This document shows, piece by piece, positions 36,094 through 43,475 of a stretch of DNA of 43,475 nt. Both the position numbers and the translations under genes were made by a program. Position 1 is the first letter of the stretch. Each line of letters starts with the position of its first letter. Origin of the DNA: Bacteroidota bacterium (GTDB taxonomy: Bacteria > Bacteroidota > Ignavibacteria > Ignavibacteriales > Ignavibacteriaceae); the NCBI GenBank assembly GCA_021824565.1, contig JAKAKL010000079.1, forward strand, positions 1-43,475, given 5' to 3'. Under the pieces are notes generated by a model that saw nothing but the letters and a program-made list of their open reading frames with translations, made no database searches and was not told the DNA's origin.

Positions 36094-37085
36094 TGTTTTT
36101 CCCTCAAGACAGCATCGAACAGTTTATCAACTTCTATAGGAACAATCCCTACTTCTTCGCAGACAAGACCGCCGGCATAGTTAGCAAGATACGAAGCCTC
36201 AAGAATATTTGCGCCTGCCGCGAGAGCCGCCGTTAAAGTTGAAATTACCGTATCTCCCGCGCCTGAAACATCCGCAGCTTTGCGCGCCTTTGTAGGCATA
36301 CGCTTTTCAGGTTTTCCTTTTTCAAATACAGCTATGCCGCCTTCGCCTAAAGTAAGAAGCACATTTTTAGCATTTAATTTATCAAGTAATTTTTTACCGG
36401 CTTCCGTAATATCTTCATCCGTTTTTATTTTCATACCAAGAACGTCTTCCGCTTCCTTCCTATTTGGCTTAAAGACGGAAACATTTTTATAATTAAAAAA
36501 GTTATTGAACTTCGGATCTACTGTAATAAGAATTTTCTTTTTGTTGGCAAGAGAAATCACTTTTTCAATCAGCGTAGGAGTTAGAACTCCTTTATTATAA
36601 TCTTGAAGAATAATTCCGTCAAAATCATCTGACTTCTCTTCGATAAAATTATATAATTTAGCTTGAACTTCTTTTAAAAGATATTCTTTGCTTTCTTTAT
36701 CAATGCGAACCACATGCTGATTATCAGCAATGACACGCGTCTTTGCAGTTGTTGGTCTCGATTCGTCAACGAACAAGCCGCTGTTCGAAATTCCGGTTTC
36801 TTCTATAAGCGAAGAGAAAATTGAGCCGTAATTATCTCTCCCGATAACACCGATTGGGACCGGCACGCATCCTAACTTTAGAATATTCAACGCCACATTT
36901 GCTGCTCCGCCGAAACGATAAAATTCATTTCCAACTTCAACAACCGGAACGGGCGCTTCAGGCGAAATTCGTTTAACGTCACCCCAAAAATAACAATCAA
37001 GCATCATGTCCCCGATTACGGCAATTTTTAATCCCGCAAACTTCTTTTTTAATTCATTAAGCCTTTTTACCGGAATATCTATCAT
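36090..37085 (-). CDS. rfaE1: D-glycero-beta-D-manno-heptose-7-phosphate kinase
   Basis: The 331-residue PfkB/ribokinase family enzyme equals the N-terminal domain of HldE and phosphorylates heptose-7-phosphate at C1. Motifs are IAVIGDMMLDCYFWGDVKRISPEAPVP at the start, RFGGAANVALNILKLGC, VDPKF, FKPNRKEAEDVLG, and the PfkB signature DVSGAGDTVISTLTAAL with the catalytic Asp. It is followed by rfaE2 with a 4-base overlap. Other heptose genes (gmhA, gmhB, hldD) are not in the window. Confidence 0.95.
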   Translation of the reverse strand: MIDIPVKRLNELKKKFAGLKIAVIGDMMLDCYFWGDVKRISPEAPVPVVEVGNEFYRFGGAANVALNILKLGCVPVPIGVIGRDNYGSIFSSLIEETGISNSGLFVDESRPTTAKTRVIADNQHVVRIDKESKEYLLKEVQAKLYNFIEEKSDDFDGIILQDYNKGVLTPTLIEKVISLANKKKILITVDPKFNNFFNYKNVSVFKPNRKEAEDVLGMKIKTDEDITEAGKKLLDKLNAKNVLLTLGEGGIAVFEKGKPEKRMPTKARKAADVSGAGDTVISTLTAALAAGANILEASYLANYAGGLVCEEVGIVPIEVDKLFDAVLREKQ

Positions 37086-37291
37086 TATTTACTCTTATTA
37101 TGAAATTTAAGAGTAAAGATAAGTATAAAATAATTTTATAGAAAGCAAGGAAGATTACATATCACCGAGATACGAAACAAAATGTTGTTAGGAGAAAATT
37201 TGATTGAACTAATTTCTACTTTATTTTTTGATTTCACCTTACATTCATATTTTTATCTTTAAATAATTTTATTTTATGCAAAGGAACTTTA

Positions 37292-37930
37292 ATGATCGAA
37301 CTGACTTTTGAAGAGACTCGAATTATTGGATCGTTAATAGAAAAAGAATTAACAACGCCGGAATATTATCCTTTAACGGTAAATTCATTGATGAAAGCGT
37401 GCAATCAGAAATCAAATAGGGAACCGGTAGTTTCATTCGATGAAAAAATTATTGAGACGGGATTGGAAAGCTTAAGAGGAAAGGCGTTAGCAAGGCGCGT
37501 AACAGGCAGCGATATTAGAGTTGCAAAATACCGCCAGTCGTTTACAGATGAGCTTAAGTTGACTCCTCAGGAAACCGCAGTAATGTGCGTGTTAATGCTG
37601 CGCGGTCCGCAGACGCCGGGAGAAATAAAAGGACGCACAGGAAGAATGTTCAGCTTTGAAAATCTTTCGCAGGTTGACGCGGTGCTTCAAAATTTAATTC
37701 AAAAAGAAGAGCCGCTTGTCGCAAAGCTACCGCGGCAGGCTGGAACTAAAGAATCACGATACTCCCACTTGCTTTCCGGCGCTCCTTCAAATATTGAAAC
37801 CGCGCAGAAAGAAAATGATCAGCCGGATCAGGCAGAAAGGATTACAAAGCTGGAAGGCGATATTGAAAATCTGCGTGCGGAACTAAACGAATTAAAAGAT
37901 CAATTTGAAAAGTTCAAAAATCAATTTTAA
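37292..37930 (+). CDS. yceH: YceH family protein (UPF0502/DUF480)
   Basis: The 212-residue protein has paired winged-helix domains of the DUF480 family: LTFEETRIIGSLIEKELTTPEYYPLTVNSL and ACNQKSNREPV, followed by the second unit LTPQETAVMCVLMLRGPQTPGEIKGRT. A C-terminal coiled coil (about 180-210, ITKLEGDIENLRAELNELK) is typical. Its molecular role is unknown, and the winged helices suggest nucleic-acid or protein binding. It is transcribed divergently from the heptose genes. The start is an ATG 7 bases after aaggaa. Confidence 0.93.
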   Translation: MIELTFEETRIIGSLIEKELTTPEYYPLTVNSLMKACNQKSNREPVVSFDEKIIETGLESLRGKALARRVTGSDIRVAKYRQSFTDELKLTPQETAVMCVLMLRGPQTPGEIKGRTGRMFSFENLSQVDAVLQNLIQKEEPLVAKLPRQAGTKESRYSHLLSGAPSNIETAQKENDQPDQAERITKLEGDIENLRAELNELKDQFEKFKNQF

Positions 37931-37935
37931 TAATT

Positions 37936-37955
37936 TCTTACTTCAGCTAGTAAGA
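37936..37955. terminator. short hairpin between convergent yceH and the WG-repeat gene
   Basis: TCTTACT (37936-37942) and AGTAAGA (37949-37955) form a perfect 7-bp stem around a 6-base loop, with AT-rich flanks. It sits in the 26-base gap between two convergent stops, so it may act as a weak two-way terminator. Confidence 0.45.
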
Positions 37956-37956
37956 T

Positions 37957-38697
37957 TTAATCTTCAAAATATTCAACGCCGGATTTATCAATATATCCCC
38001 ATTTCCCTGCGGTCTTAGCAATCATAAGAGTTTCACCGTTGTCGATAATCTCGTCATATTTAATAGGAGTTATTCCTCTGCCTTTGTTATCGATTAATCC
38101 CCACCAGCCGTTTAGTTCAACCATAGAAACGCCTTCATGGAACTCTCCGACCGAAGAATAATTATTATTGATCAACTGCTTTCCTTCCTTATTTATAAAA
38201 CCCCATTTGCTGTCCAGCCTAACTGCAATCAAACCTTCGCTGAATTTTCCGATTTTCTCATATTTAGGCGGAGTCATTTGCTTGCCGGCAGTATCAATGA
38301 AGCCCCATCTATCGTTGAGCATAACGGGGAATAAGCCGTTAAAATATTCTCCGATATTGTTGTACTGGGGCGGTATTATTTCCTTGCCGCTTGAGCTTAT
38401 AACTCCCCATTTCCCGCTGAAGGTTTCGCTGCCCGCTTTCTTTTTTATACCGAAATTTATTTTAGCGTAACCATTATTGAAGTCTTCTGCTTCATCATAT
38501 TTTATTTCTGTTACTTCTTTTCCGGCTTCGTTAATAAATCCCCATTTATTGTTTAATTGAACTTTAACGAGACCCTCGTGAAAATCGCCCACAAAATCAT
38601 ATTGAACTTGAATAATAATTTTTTTTGCCCGGTCGCAGAATCCCCATTTATCTTTTTTACGATATGGAATTAGTTTGAAAGATTGTTCCTTCGTCAT
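37957..38697 (-). CDS. WG-repeat protein
   Basis: The 246-residue cytoplasmic protein (no signal peptide) is built of about seven WG beta-propeller-like repeats. Cores are KWGFCDRAKK, KWGFINEAGKEV, KWGVISSSGKEI, RWGFIDTAGKQM, KWGFINKEGKQL, WWGLIDNKGRGI and KWGYIDKSG, separated by about 30 residues with Y-x-x-x-G/E-F-x-x-G-L joints. The repeat count and regular spacing are clear. WG-repeat proteins often bind partners, but no role can be assigned here. It stands alone between convergent yceH and a U32 peptidase. Confidence 0.9.
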   Translation of the reverse strand: MTKEQSFKLIPYRKKDKWGFCDRAKKIIIQVQYDFVGDFHEGLVKVQLNNKWGFINEAGKEVTEIKYDEAEDFNNGYAKINFGIKKKAGSETFSGKWGVISSSGKEIIPPQYNNIGEYFNGLFPVMLNDRWGFIDTAGKQMTPPKYEKIGKFSEGLIAVRLDSKWGFINKEGKQLINNNYSSVGEFHEGVSMVELNGWWGLIDNKGRGITPIKYDEIIDNGETLMIAKTAGKWGYIDKSGVEYFED

Positions 38698-38888
38698 AAT
38701 TACTCCTTACGGATAAAAAATGAATATTGAATTATATCTTCTCTGTTTCTCTCTTTTTACGGCAAAGAACTATCGGAAGATATATTTTCTGAGGAGAGTT
38801 TCAATGATATAAGTCAGCTCGACTCGATACGGTTTATCGGATAGAGAACTGATTAGTAAAAATTATAAAGAGGTATAATGGCGCAGCG

Positions 38889-40151
38889 TTACTTATTTTT
38901 ATCTTTTGCTTTATCGAGCGAAGCAGCCACTAAATAAACTAAATCATGCGGGCGGACAATTTCACCGCATGGAAAGGTAATCTTTTCTCCTTTTACAGCT
39001 TCTGAAATATTTGCATCATCCTTCAAAATATTTTTTAACTTTAGCGAAACTACGCCGGTGGTCTGCCCGATGATAAGCAGTTCGTCTTCCAATTTTATTT
39101 TGCCTGATTCAAGCGAGACGAAAACCGCTTGTGCCTTCTTATAATAATTAATTACCTTGCCGACATATTCTTTGCGAGTGGTTGCTTTGCTGCCGTAAAT
39201 ATCTGCATACTCCGAAGCGCTTGGCTTATCAAAATAAAAGCCGGATGAAAATCCGCGGTTGTAAACCTTTTCTAGTTCAATTAGAAAATCTTTTTTAATT
39301 TCATCCGTCAATTTATTTTCAAAATATAAATCAATTGCACGGCGATAAACGGAAACCACTTTCGCCACGTATTCAGGGCTTCTTTTTCTTCCTTCAATTT
39401 TGAATGAATCAATCCCGGCTTCGATCAATGTATCGATGAACTCGATAGTACAAAGGTCTTTCGGCGATAAAACGTAATCTTCGCCGATGATCATTGATTT
39501 GTGAATCGAGTTATCAACTATCTCATATTCTCTGCGGCACGGCTGGATGCATTCGCCTCTATTTGCGCTTTTACCGAATAAATGATGGCTCATAAAACAT
39601 CTGCCGCTTACTGCAATACACATCGCGCCGTGAATGAACGCCTCAATCTCAAGATCAGTTGACGCGCGTATTTTTTTTATCTGTTCAAGCGAACATTCAC
39701 GCGCAAGGACAATCCTTGAAGCGCCGAGACTTTTATAAAAATTTGCACTTAGTGAGTTTGAAATGGAAGCTTGAGTGGAAATACAAAAAGGGATTTCATG
39801 CTTACGGCATAATTCTGTAATCGCCAGATCCCAGCAAATTATTTTATCGATGCCTGCATTTTTTGCTTCGAGAATAATCTCTTCAGCTTCGGAGATTTCA
39901 TTCTCATAAAGAATAGTGTTTAGGGTAAGATAAGTCTTAACATTTTTCTCTTTGCAGAAAGAAACGATTTTAGGAAGCTCATCTGTAGAAAAGTTAGCTG
40001 CTTTCGCACGCATATTTAATTTTTCCACGCCGAAATAGACAGCATTAGCGCCCGCATTAACTGCGGCTGTAAGCATAGTCCAATCTCCCGCGGGAGCCAT
40101 TAGCTCGGGAGAAGTTTGTAGTTTGTGGTTTGTAGTTTGTTGGTTAGTCAT
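38889..40151 (-). CDS. U32 family peptidase / tRNA-rRNA hydroxylation-type protein with a repeat-derived N-terminus
   Basis: The 420-residue protein has the U32 core starting PELMAPAGDWTMLTAAVNAGANAVYFG. The family signature is EAFIHGAMCIAVSGRCFMS, with C178, C185, C201 and C205 arranged like the Fe-S or metal ligands of the family. Some members are collagenase-like peptidases, others (TrhP/RlhA) hydroxylate RNA; the four Cys favour the RNA hydroxylation side but do not prove it. Residues 1-14 (MTNQQTTNHKLQTS) are encoded by the left arm of an inserted repeat and are unlike family members. The start ATG overlaps the stop of the four-helix gene (ATGA). Confidence 0.88.
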   Translation of the reverse strand: MTNQQTTNHKLQTSPELMAPAGDWTMLTAAVNAGANAVYFGVEKLNMRAKAANFSTDELPKIVSFCKEKNVKTYLTLNTILYENEISEAEEIILEAKNAGIDKIICWDLAITELCRKHEIPFCISTQASISNSLSANFYKSLGASRIVLARECSLEQIKKIRASTDLEIEAFIHGAMCIAVSGRCFMSHHLFGKSANRGECIQPCRREYEIVDNSIHKSMIIGEDYVLSPKDLCTIEFIDTLIEAGIDSFKIEGRKRSPEYVAKVVSVYRRAIDLYFENKLTDEIKKDFLIELEKVYNRGFSSGFYFDKPSASEYADIYGSKATTRKEYVGKVINYYKKAQAVFVSLESGKIKLEDELLIIGQTTGVVSLKLKNILKDDANISEAVKGEKITFPCGEIVRPHDLVYLVAASLDKAKDKNK

Positions 40152-40588
40152 TTTATCTGCGATTTCGTATCCATGTATTTTATAAAAGCGCTTAATCTCG
40201 GAATTAATTCGTCAATCATTTTAGTAATTGTTTCTTTATCTGCATCATTTAATAATTTGCGTTTAAAAGCCTTATTGACCCAGTGCTTTGTTTCAAAGAG
40301 CGATCCTCTTGAAATTTTAAGATATCGTTTATAATCAATATAACTGCCTTTGCCGGAACCTTCAGAAATATTTGCGCTAACACTGTCTGCAGCCTTTATT
40401 AACTGCCTGCCAACAACATCTTTCTCAAAACTATTCCACTTAACGACTATATCCCAGATTATATCTGATAATTTTTCAGAAAGTTTATAAACTTCTAAGT
40501 CTTCATATTTTGTACTCATACATTTTCCCGTTTCAGTAATATCTTTTTATTTCTTTTACAACAAACCACAAACCACAAACAATAAACT
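40113..40588. mobile_element. IVS-like cassette 2: inverted repeats flanking a four-helix-bundle gene
   Basis: The left arm agtttgtagtttgtggtt.. (about 40113-40142) and the right arm caacaaaccacaaacc.. (40559-40588) are inverted copies, about 27 of 30 positions matching. The intact S23-type gene lies between them. The right arm ends two bases from the pepT stop codon, and the left arm supplies the start of the U32 gene. The repeat is low-complexity. Cassette 1 at 5717-6240 has the same plan with an unrelated stem sequence. The mobile character is inferred. Confidence 0.55.
40148..40519 (-). CDS. four-helix-bundle protein (S23/23S rRNA intervening-sequence protein family)
   Basis: The 123-residue protein is complete. 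YEDLEVYKLSEKLSDIIWDIVVKW is the family start, QLIKAADSVSANISEGSGKG the hallmark central helix and SFLETK-like (SLFETKHWVN) a typical third helix, and PRLSAFIKYMD ends the bundle. Relatives are encoded within 23S rRNA intervening sequences and near diversity-generating retroelements (Avd-like), but no reverse transcriptase or rRNA is nearby. Function unknown. It overlaps the U32 start by 4 bases and lies inside inverted repeats. Confidence 0.88.
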   Translation of the reverse strand: MSTKYEDLEVYKLSEKLSDIIWDIVVKWNSFEKDVVGRQLIKAADSVSANISEGSGKGSYIDYKRYLKISRGSLFETKHWVNKAFKRKLLNDADKETITKMIDELIPRLSAFIKYMDTKSQIK

Positions 40589-40590
40589 AA

Positions 40591-41841
40591 TCACCCCTTC
40601 TCTTCCCAAACTCTGCTGATTTCTATAATAACTTTAACTGCCATTTCCATATCCTGGATTGCGACCCACTCTAACTTGGAATGATAAGAATGTTCGCCGG
40701 CAAAAATATTCGGAGTTGGAAGTCCCATAAAAGAAAGCCTCGAGCCGTCTGTGCCGCCGCGGATTGGATTCTGAATTGTCTTCAATCCTAACCTGATCAT
40801 CGCTTCAAGTGCATTTGTAGATACTTCCGGATGCTTATCAAGTACTTCCCTCATGTTGCGGTACTGCTCGATGACTTCAAATTCATACCGCGCACCAGGG
40901 AATTTGCTTATCGCTTTCTCGACTAACTCTTTCAGAAGATTTTCATATTCCTTCAGCTTTGGGGTTTCAAAGTCGCGAATGATAAATTTTAATACTGCAA
41001 GCTCTTCATTCCCGTTGAAATTTGTGCAGTGTACGTAGCCTTCTCTTCCTTCCGTAGTTTCGGGAGATAATCTTTCTTTCGGCAGGCTTTCGATTATTGC
41101 CGTACCGACTTTAACCGCGTTTATCATTTTCCCTTTAGCATATCCGGGATGAATGTTCTTTCCGTGAATTTTTATAACCACGGCATCCGCGCTGAAAGAT
41201 TCAATCTCAACTTCGCCTCTTGTTTGTCCGTCCACGGTGTAAGCGCAGAAAGCGCCGTATTTCTTTACGTCAAAATGCTCGGTTCCTCTTCCAACTTCCT
41301 CGTCCGGCGTGAAGCATATTTTAATCTCGCCGTGCTTTAGTTCGGGATGAGATAGAAAATAGTTAACCGCATCCATAACTTCTGCAACGCCGGCTTTATT
41401 ATCTGCGCCGAGCAATGTCGTGCCGTCGGTGGTAATTATATCGTAGCCGAACATATCCGCAAGGTCGGGATTATCAGCCGCTTTGATCACCTGGTTAGGA
41501 TCATTTATTAATTTTATATCGCCGCCTTTATAGTTCTTAAATATTTGGGGATTAACATTAGCGCCGGTAACCGCGGGCGAAGTATCAACGTGAGCGATAA
41601 ATCCAATTACCGGGATTTTCTTATTTGTATTGGAAGGAAGAGTCGCCATAACATAGCCCCACTCGTCCATGTGCGCGTCTTTTAATCCCATTCCTTTTAA
41701 TTCTTCCGCAAGATCGGCGAGAAGAATTTTCTGTTTACCGGTTGAAGGAAAACTTGTAGAATCTTCGTCGGATTGAGTATCGTATTTTACATATCTTAGG
41801 AAACGATCAACACACGTGAATTTATAGTTCGGATCAAACAT
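40591..41841 (-). CDS. pepT: peptidase T (tripeptide aminopeptidase)
   Basis: The 416-residue M20B zinc exopeptidase removes the N-terminal residue of tripeptides. Zinc and catalytic residues are visible: H84 and D86 in FIAHVDTSPA, D147 in LLGADNKAGVAEVM, E181-E182 in FTPDEEVGRGTEHFD, D204 in YTVDGQTRGEVEIE, and the C-terminal His in GEHSYHSKLEW. Length is near the E. coli enzyme (408). The cytosolic location fits the lack of a signal peptide. The stop lies next to the cassette 2 arm. Upstream is a 251-base gap to the divergent phosphoesterase, with nothing recognisable in it. Confidence 0.96.
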   Translation of the reverse strand: MFDPNYKFTCVDRFLRYVKYDTQSDEDSTSFPSTGKQKILLADLAEELKGMGLKDAHMDEWGYVMATLPSNTNKKIPVIGFIAHVDTSPAVTGANVNPQIFKNYKGGDIKLINDPNQVIKAADNPDLADMFGYDIITTDGTTLLGADNKAGVAEVMDAVNYFLSHPELKHGEIKICFTPDEEVGRGTEHFDVKKYGAFCAYTVDGQTRGEVEIESFSADAVVIKIHGKNIHPGYAKGKMINAVKVGTAIIESLPKERLSPETTEGREGYVHCTNFNGNEELAVLKFIIRDFETPKLKEYENLLKELVEKAISKFPGARYEFEVIEQYRNMREVLDKHPEVSTNALEAMIRLGLKTIQNPIRGGTDGSRLSFMGLPTPNIFAGEHSYHSKLEWVAIQDMEMAVKVIIEISRVWEEKG

Positions 41842-42092
41842 ATTAACCTCGCTTTGTAGATTATTAAATTTGCAGAAATATTTTCCTTGTAGAATTATTT
41901 CAGCAGCAATTTTTTTGTGAACTTAATTTAACTCTATTTGATTTTTTACCCAAACCATTTTTATAGGAATTATTTTTTGCCCGGCTTGTTAACGCCATTA
42001 TTAAATAATCTTTAATTGTGGTTTAAAGTATAGCGTTTATGATTTTAAATTTCTTTTTTAGCAGTGAACATTTTTATTTACTGGACAAAAAT

Positions 42093-42962
42093 ATGACAAA
42101 CAATAAGCTCTTCAAATTCATCCCAATAATAATTTTCATTGCTGCCGCGTCAATGTTTGCGCAGGTGCCGAGACCAAAGCACGTAGTAGTTATTATCCTG
42201 GAGAACCACGCGTTCAACCAGATAATCGGATCGAAAAATGCGCCTTATATTAATTCATTAGTAAGCGGCAGTTCATGCGCGACTTTCACTCAGTCTTACG
42301 CGGTTACACATCCAAGCCAGCCGAACTATTTAGCGCTTTTTTCAGGCTCGGTAAACGGAATACCGGATGATGAGCTGCCGAAATTGTTCCCATTTAAAAC
42401 GCCGAACCTCGGCGCCGAATTATTGAAACACGGTTATACTTTTGCAGGCTACTGTGAAGATTTGCCGGAGACAGGTTATAACGGAAAATTTGCCGGACCT
42501 TATGCAAGAAAGCATAATCCATGGGTAAACTGGCAGGACGCTAAGAAGAACGGCATCCCTAAAAAATTTAATCTTCCTTTTACGTCTTTTCCAAAGAATT
42601 ATAATAAGCTGCCGGATGTTTCTTTTGTTATACCGAACCAGCTTAACGATATGCACGACGGCAAAGAACCTGAAAGAATTACAACTGCCGATACATGGAT
42701 TAAAAATAATTTAGACAAATATATCAGGTGGGCAAAAAAACATAACAGTCTTTTCATTTTAACCTTTGACGAAGACAATAACACATCAACAAACCTGATC
42801 CCGACTTTATTTGTAGGACAAATGGTAAAGGGAGGGAAGTATAATGAATGGATAAATCATTATTCCGTTTTAAGAACATTAGAAGATATGTACAAACTGC
42901 CTTACGCAGGCGAAAGCGCGTCGGCAAAAACTATTAAAGACTGCTGGATCAGCAAGCGTTAG
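42093..42962 (+). CDS. secreted phosphoesterase (acid phosphatase/phospholipase C superfamily)
   Basis: From the ATG at 42093 the protein is 289 residues with a clear signal peptide (LFKFIPIIIFIAAASMFAQ); the ORF from 42039 adds an implausible 18 residues. Family features are PRPKHVVVIILENHAFNQIIG, where Glu and Asn sit at metal and nucleophile positions, the substrate loop AVTHPSQPNYLALFSGS, VIPNQLNDMHDG and LTFDEDN. These match the bacterial phosphoesterase family (PF04185), which hydrolyses phosphate esters or phospholipids outside the cytoplasm. It lies alone, divergent from pepT. The substrate is unknown. Confidence 0.88.
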   Translation: MTNNKLFKFIPIIIFIAAASMFAQVPRPKHVVVIILENHAFNQIIGSKNAPYINSLVSGSSCATFTQSYAVTHPSQPNYLALFSGSVNGIPDDELPKLFPFKTPNLGAELLKHGYTFAGYCEDLPETGYNGKFAGPYARKHNPWVNWQDAKKNGIPKKFNLPFTSFPKNYNKLPDVSFVIPNQLNDMHDGKEPERITTADTWIKNNLDKYIRWAKKHNSLFILTFDEDNNTSTNLIPTLFVGQMVKGGKYNEWINHYSVLRTLEDMYKLPYAGESASAKTIKDCWISKR

Positions 42963-43144
42963 CTGTTTATTCCGGTCGTATTAATAAATTTCTCGCTCCT
43001 TTCGAAACATTTGATGACCTTGCGTGCAGGGAAATACGAAGTGCTGTCGCTGAGCAGATTAAAGTCTCATAAGCATCAGCTTAATAAGTGTATTTTATGA
43101 AGGAAATTAATACAATTATTTTGATTAAAAGAGAAAATAAGGTT

Positions 43145-43475
43145 TTAATATGTCATCCCTAAAGGGATTCAATTTATTTTTCTTATACATTTTTCTATAA
43201 ATATGCCATCCCTCCGGGATTTTTGAAAATTCCAATCCCGATAGGGATGAAATATTTATAGCAAAGATCAAGACCACAAAAATCAGAATCCCTTTAGGGA
43301 TGATATATTTCTAGCAAATACCCAGGCCATGAAATTCCAATCCCGTTAGGGATGAAATATTTATAGCAAAGATCAAGATCACAAAAATCAGAATCCCTTT
43401 AGGGATGATATATTTCTAGCAAATACCCAGACCATGAAATTCCAATCCCGATAGGGATGAAGAATTAATATAAAA
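43145..43475. repeat. opposing arrays of a 52/53-bp palindromic repeat (105-bp tandem composite)
   Basis: Forward copies of AATCCC-NNTA-GGGATGA..ATATTTNTAGCAAA begin at 43234, 43287, 43339, 43392 and 43444. They alternate between GATA/GTTA and TTTA centres and repeat as a 105-bp composite (43234, 43339, 43444) with near-identical intervening sequence. Two reverse copies lie at 43147-43169 and 43191-43221, with the same 52-base spacing. The array runs past the window end. Intervening sequences repeat, so this is not CRISPR. The rest of the gene-free stretch 42963-43144 shows nothing. Confidence 0.85.

Noticed and set aside
40148-40519. Avd-type accessory protein of a diversity-generating retroelement
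   Set aside because: No reverse transcriptase, template repeat or variable repeat is visible in the window.
42963-43144. Search for a tRNA or small RNA between the phosphoesterase and the repeat array
   Set aside because: No cloverleaf, terminator or conserved structure could be seen.
43224-43475. Possible CRISPR array (30-bp repeats with about 22-bp spacers)
   Set aside because: The spacers are nearly identical in alternate units and the repeats also occur in the opposite direction nearby; no cas genes are present.

Overview
The window is an AT-rich bacterial chromosome segment. It probably comes from the Bacteroidota/Ignavibacteria side of the FCB group, but this is inferred from gene style, not proven. 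The basis is: few strong Shine-Dalgarno sites, several TTG/GTG starts, Gram-negative envelope genes (TamB, heptose activation, Omp85-type barrel), WG-repeat and TolB-propeller proteins, and short palindromic ATCCC..GGGAT repeats. I see no rRNA, tRNA or phage genes and no intact transposase.

Layout. (1) About 0.1-9.1 kb is a polysaccharide or glycan locus: two SAM methyltransferases, two GT4-type glycosyltransferases, a polyprenyl-phosphate sugar phosphotransferase, a Dpm1-like mannosyltransferase, and a GT2 fused to a degenerate copy of the sugar phosphotransferase. A broken four-helix-bundle (S23/IVS-type) gene sits inside an inverted repeat in this locus. accA follows. (2) About 10.1-17.7 kb is the most interesting region. 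A MITE-like element and a candidate sigma-54 promoter precede five tightly packed genes: a 73-aa membrane peptide, a membrane-anchored lipoyl/GcvH-like protein, a 16-Cys ferredoxin with a C-terminal anchor, an NrfD/HybB-type quinone-site membrane protein, and a second H-like protein that lacks the lipoyl lysine. Three of the five carry the same TM(Y/L)DGG tag. Immediately downstream are a histidine kinase with a putative periplasmic haem domain, a sigma-54 activator and an archaemetzincin. No catalytic oxidoreductase subunit is present. The set looks like a self-contained redox module linking a lipoyl arm to the quinone pool.

(3) About 17.7-25 kb holds central metabolism: tdh-kbl (threonine to glycine plus acetyl-CoA), two tandem cytidylate-kinase-like genes, fumC, a lipoprotein and an FmdB zinc ribbon. 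(4) A 42-bp minisatellite (25.1-25.5 kb) is followed by minus-strand envelope genes: a large metalloprotease/propeller/barrel protein, rnr, tamB (overlapping rnr by one base), then the separate heptose genes rfaE1 and rfaE2. (5) About 37.3-43 kb holds a YceH family gene, a WG-repeat protein, a U32 peptidase whose N-terminus is made from an inserted repeat, an intact four-helix-bundle gene inside that repeat pair, pepT, and a secreted phosphoesterase. The window ends in opposing arrays of a 52/53-bp palindromic repeat.

The strongest candidate for an undescribed system is the lipoyl-like/ferredoxin/NrfD module with its dedicated haem-kinase/sigma-54 control (10.47-17.7 kb). Second is the pair of stem-flanked four-helix-bundle cassettes, which resemble 23S rRNA intervening sequences but lie between protein genes.
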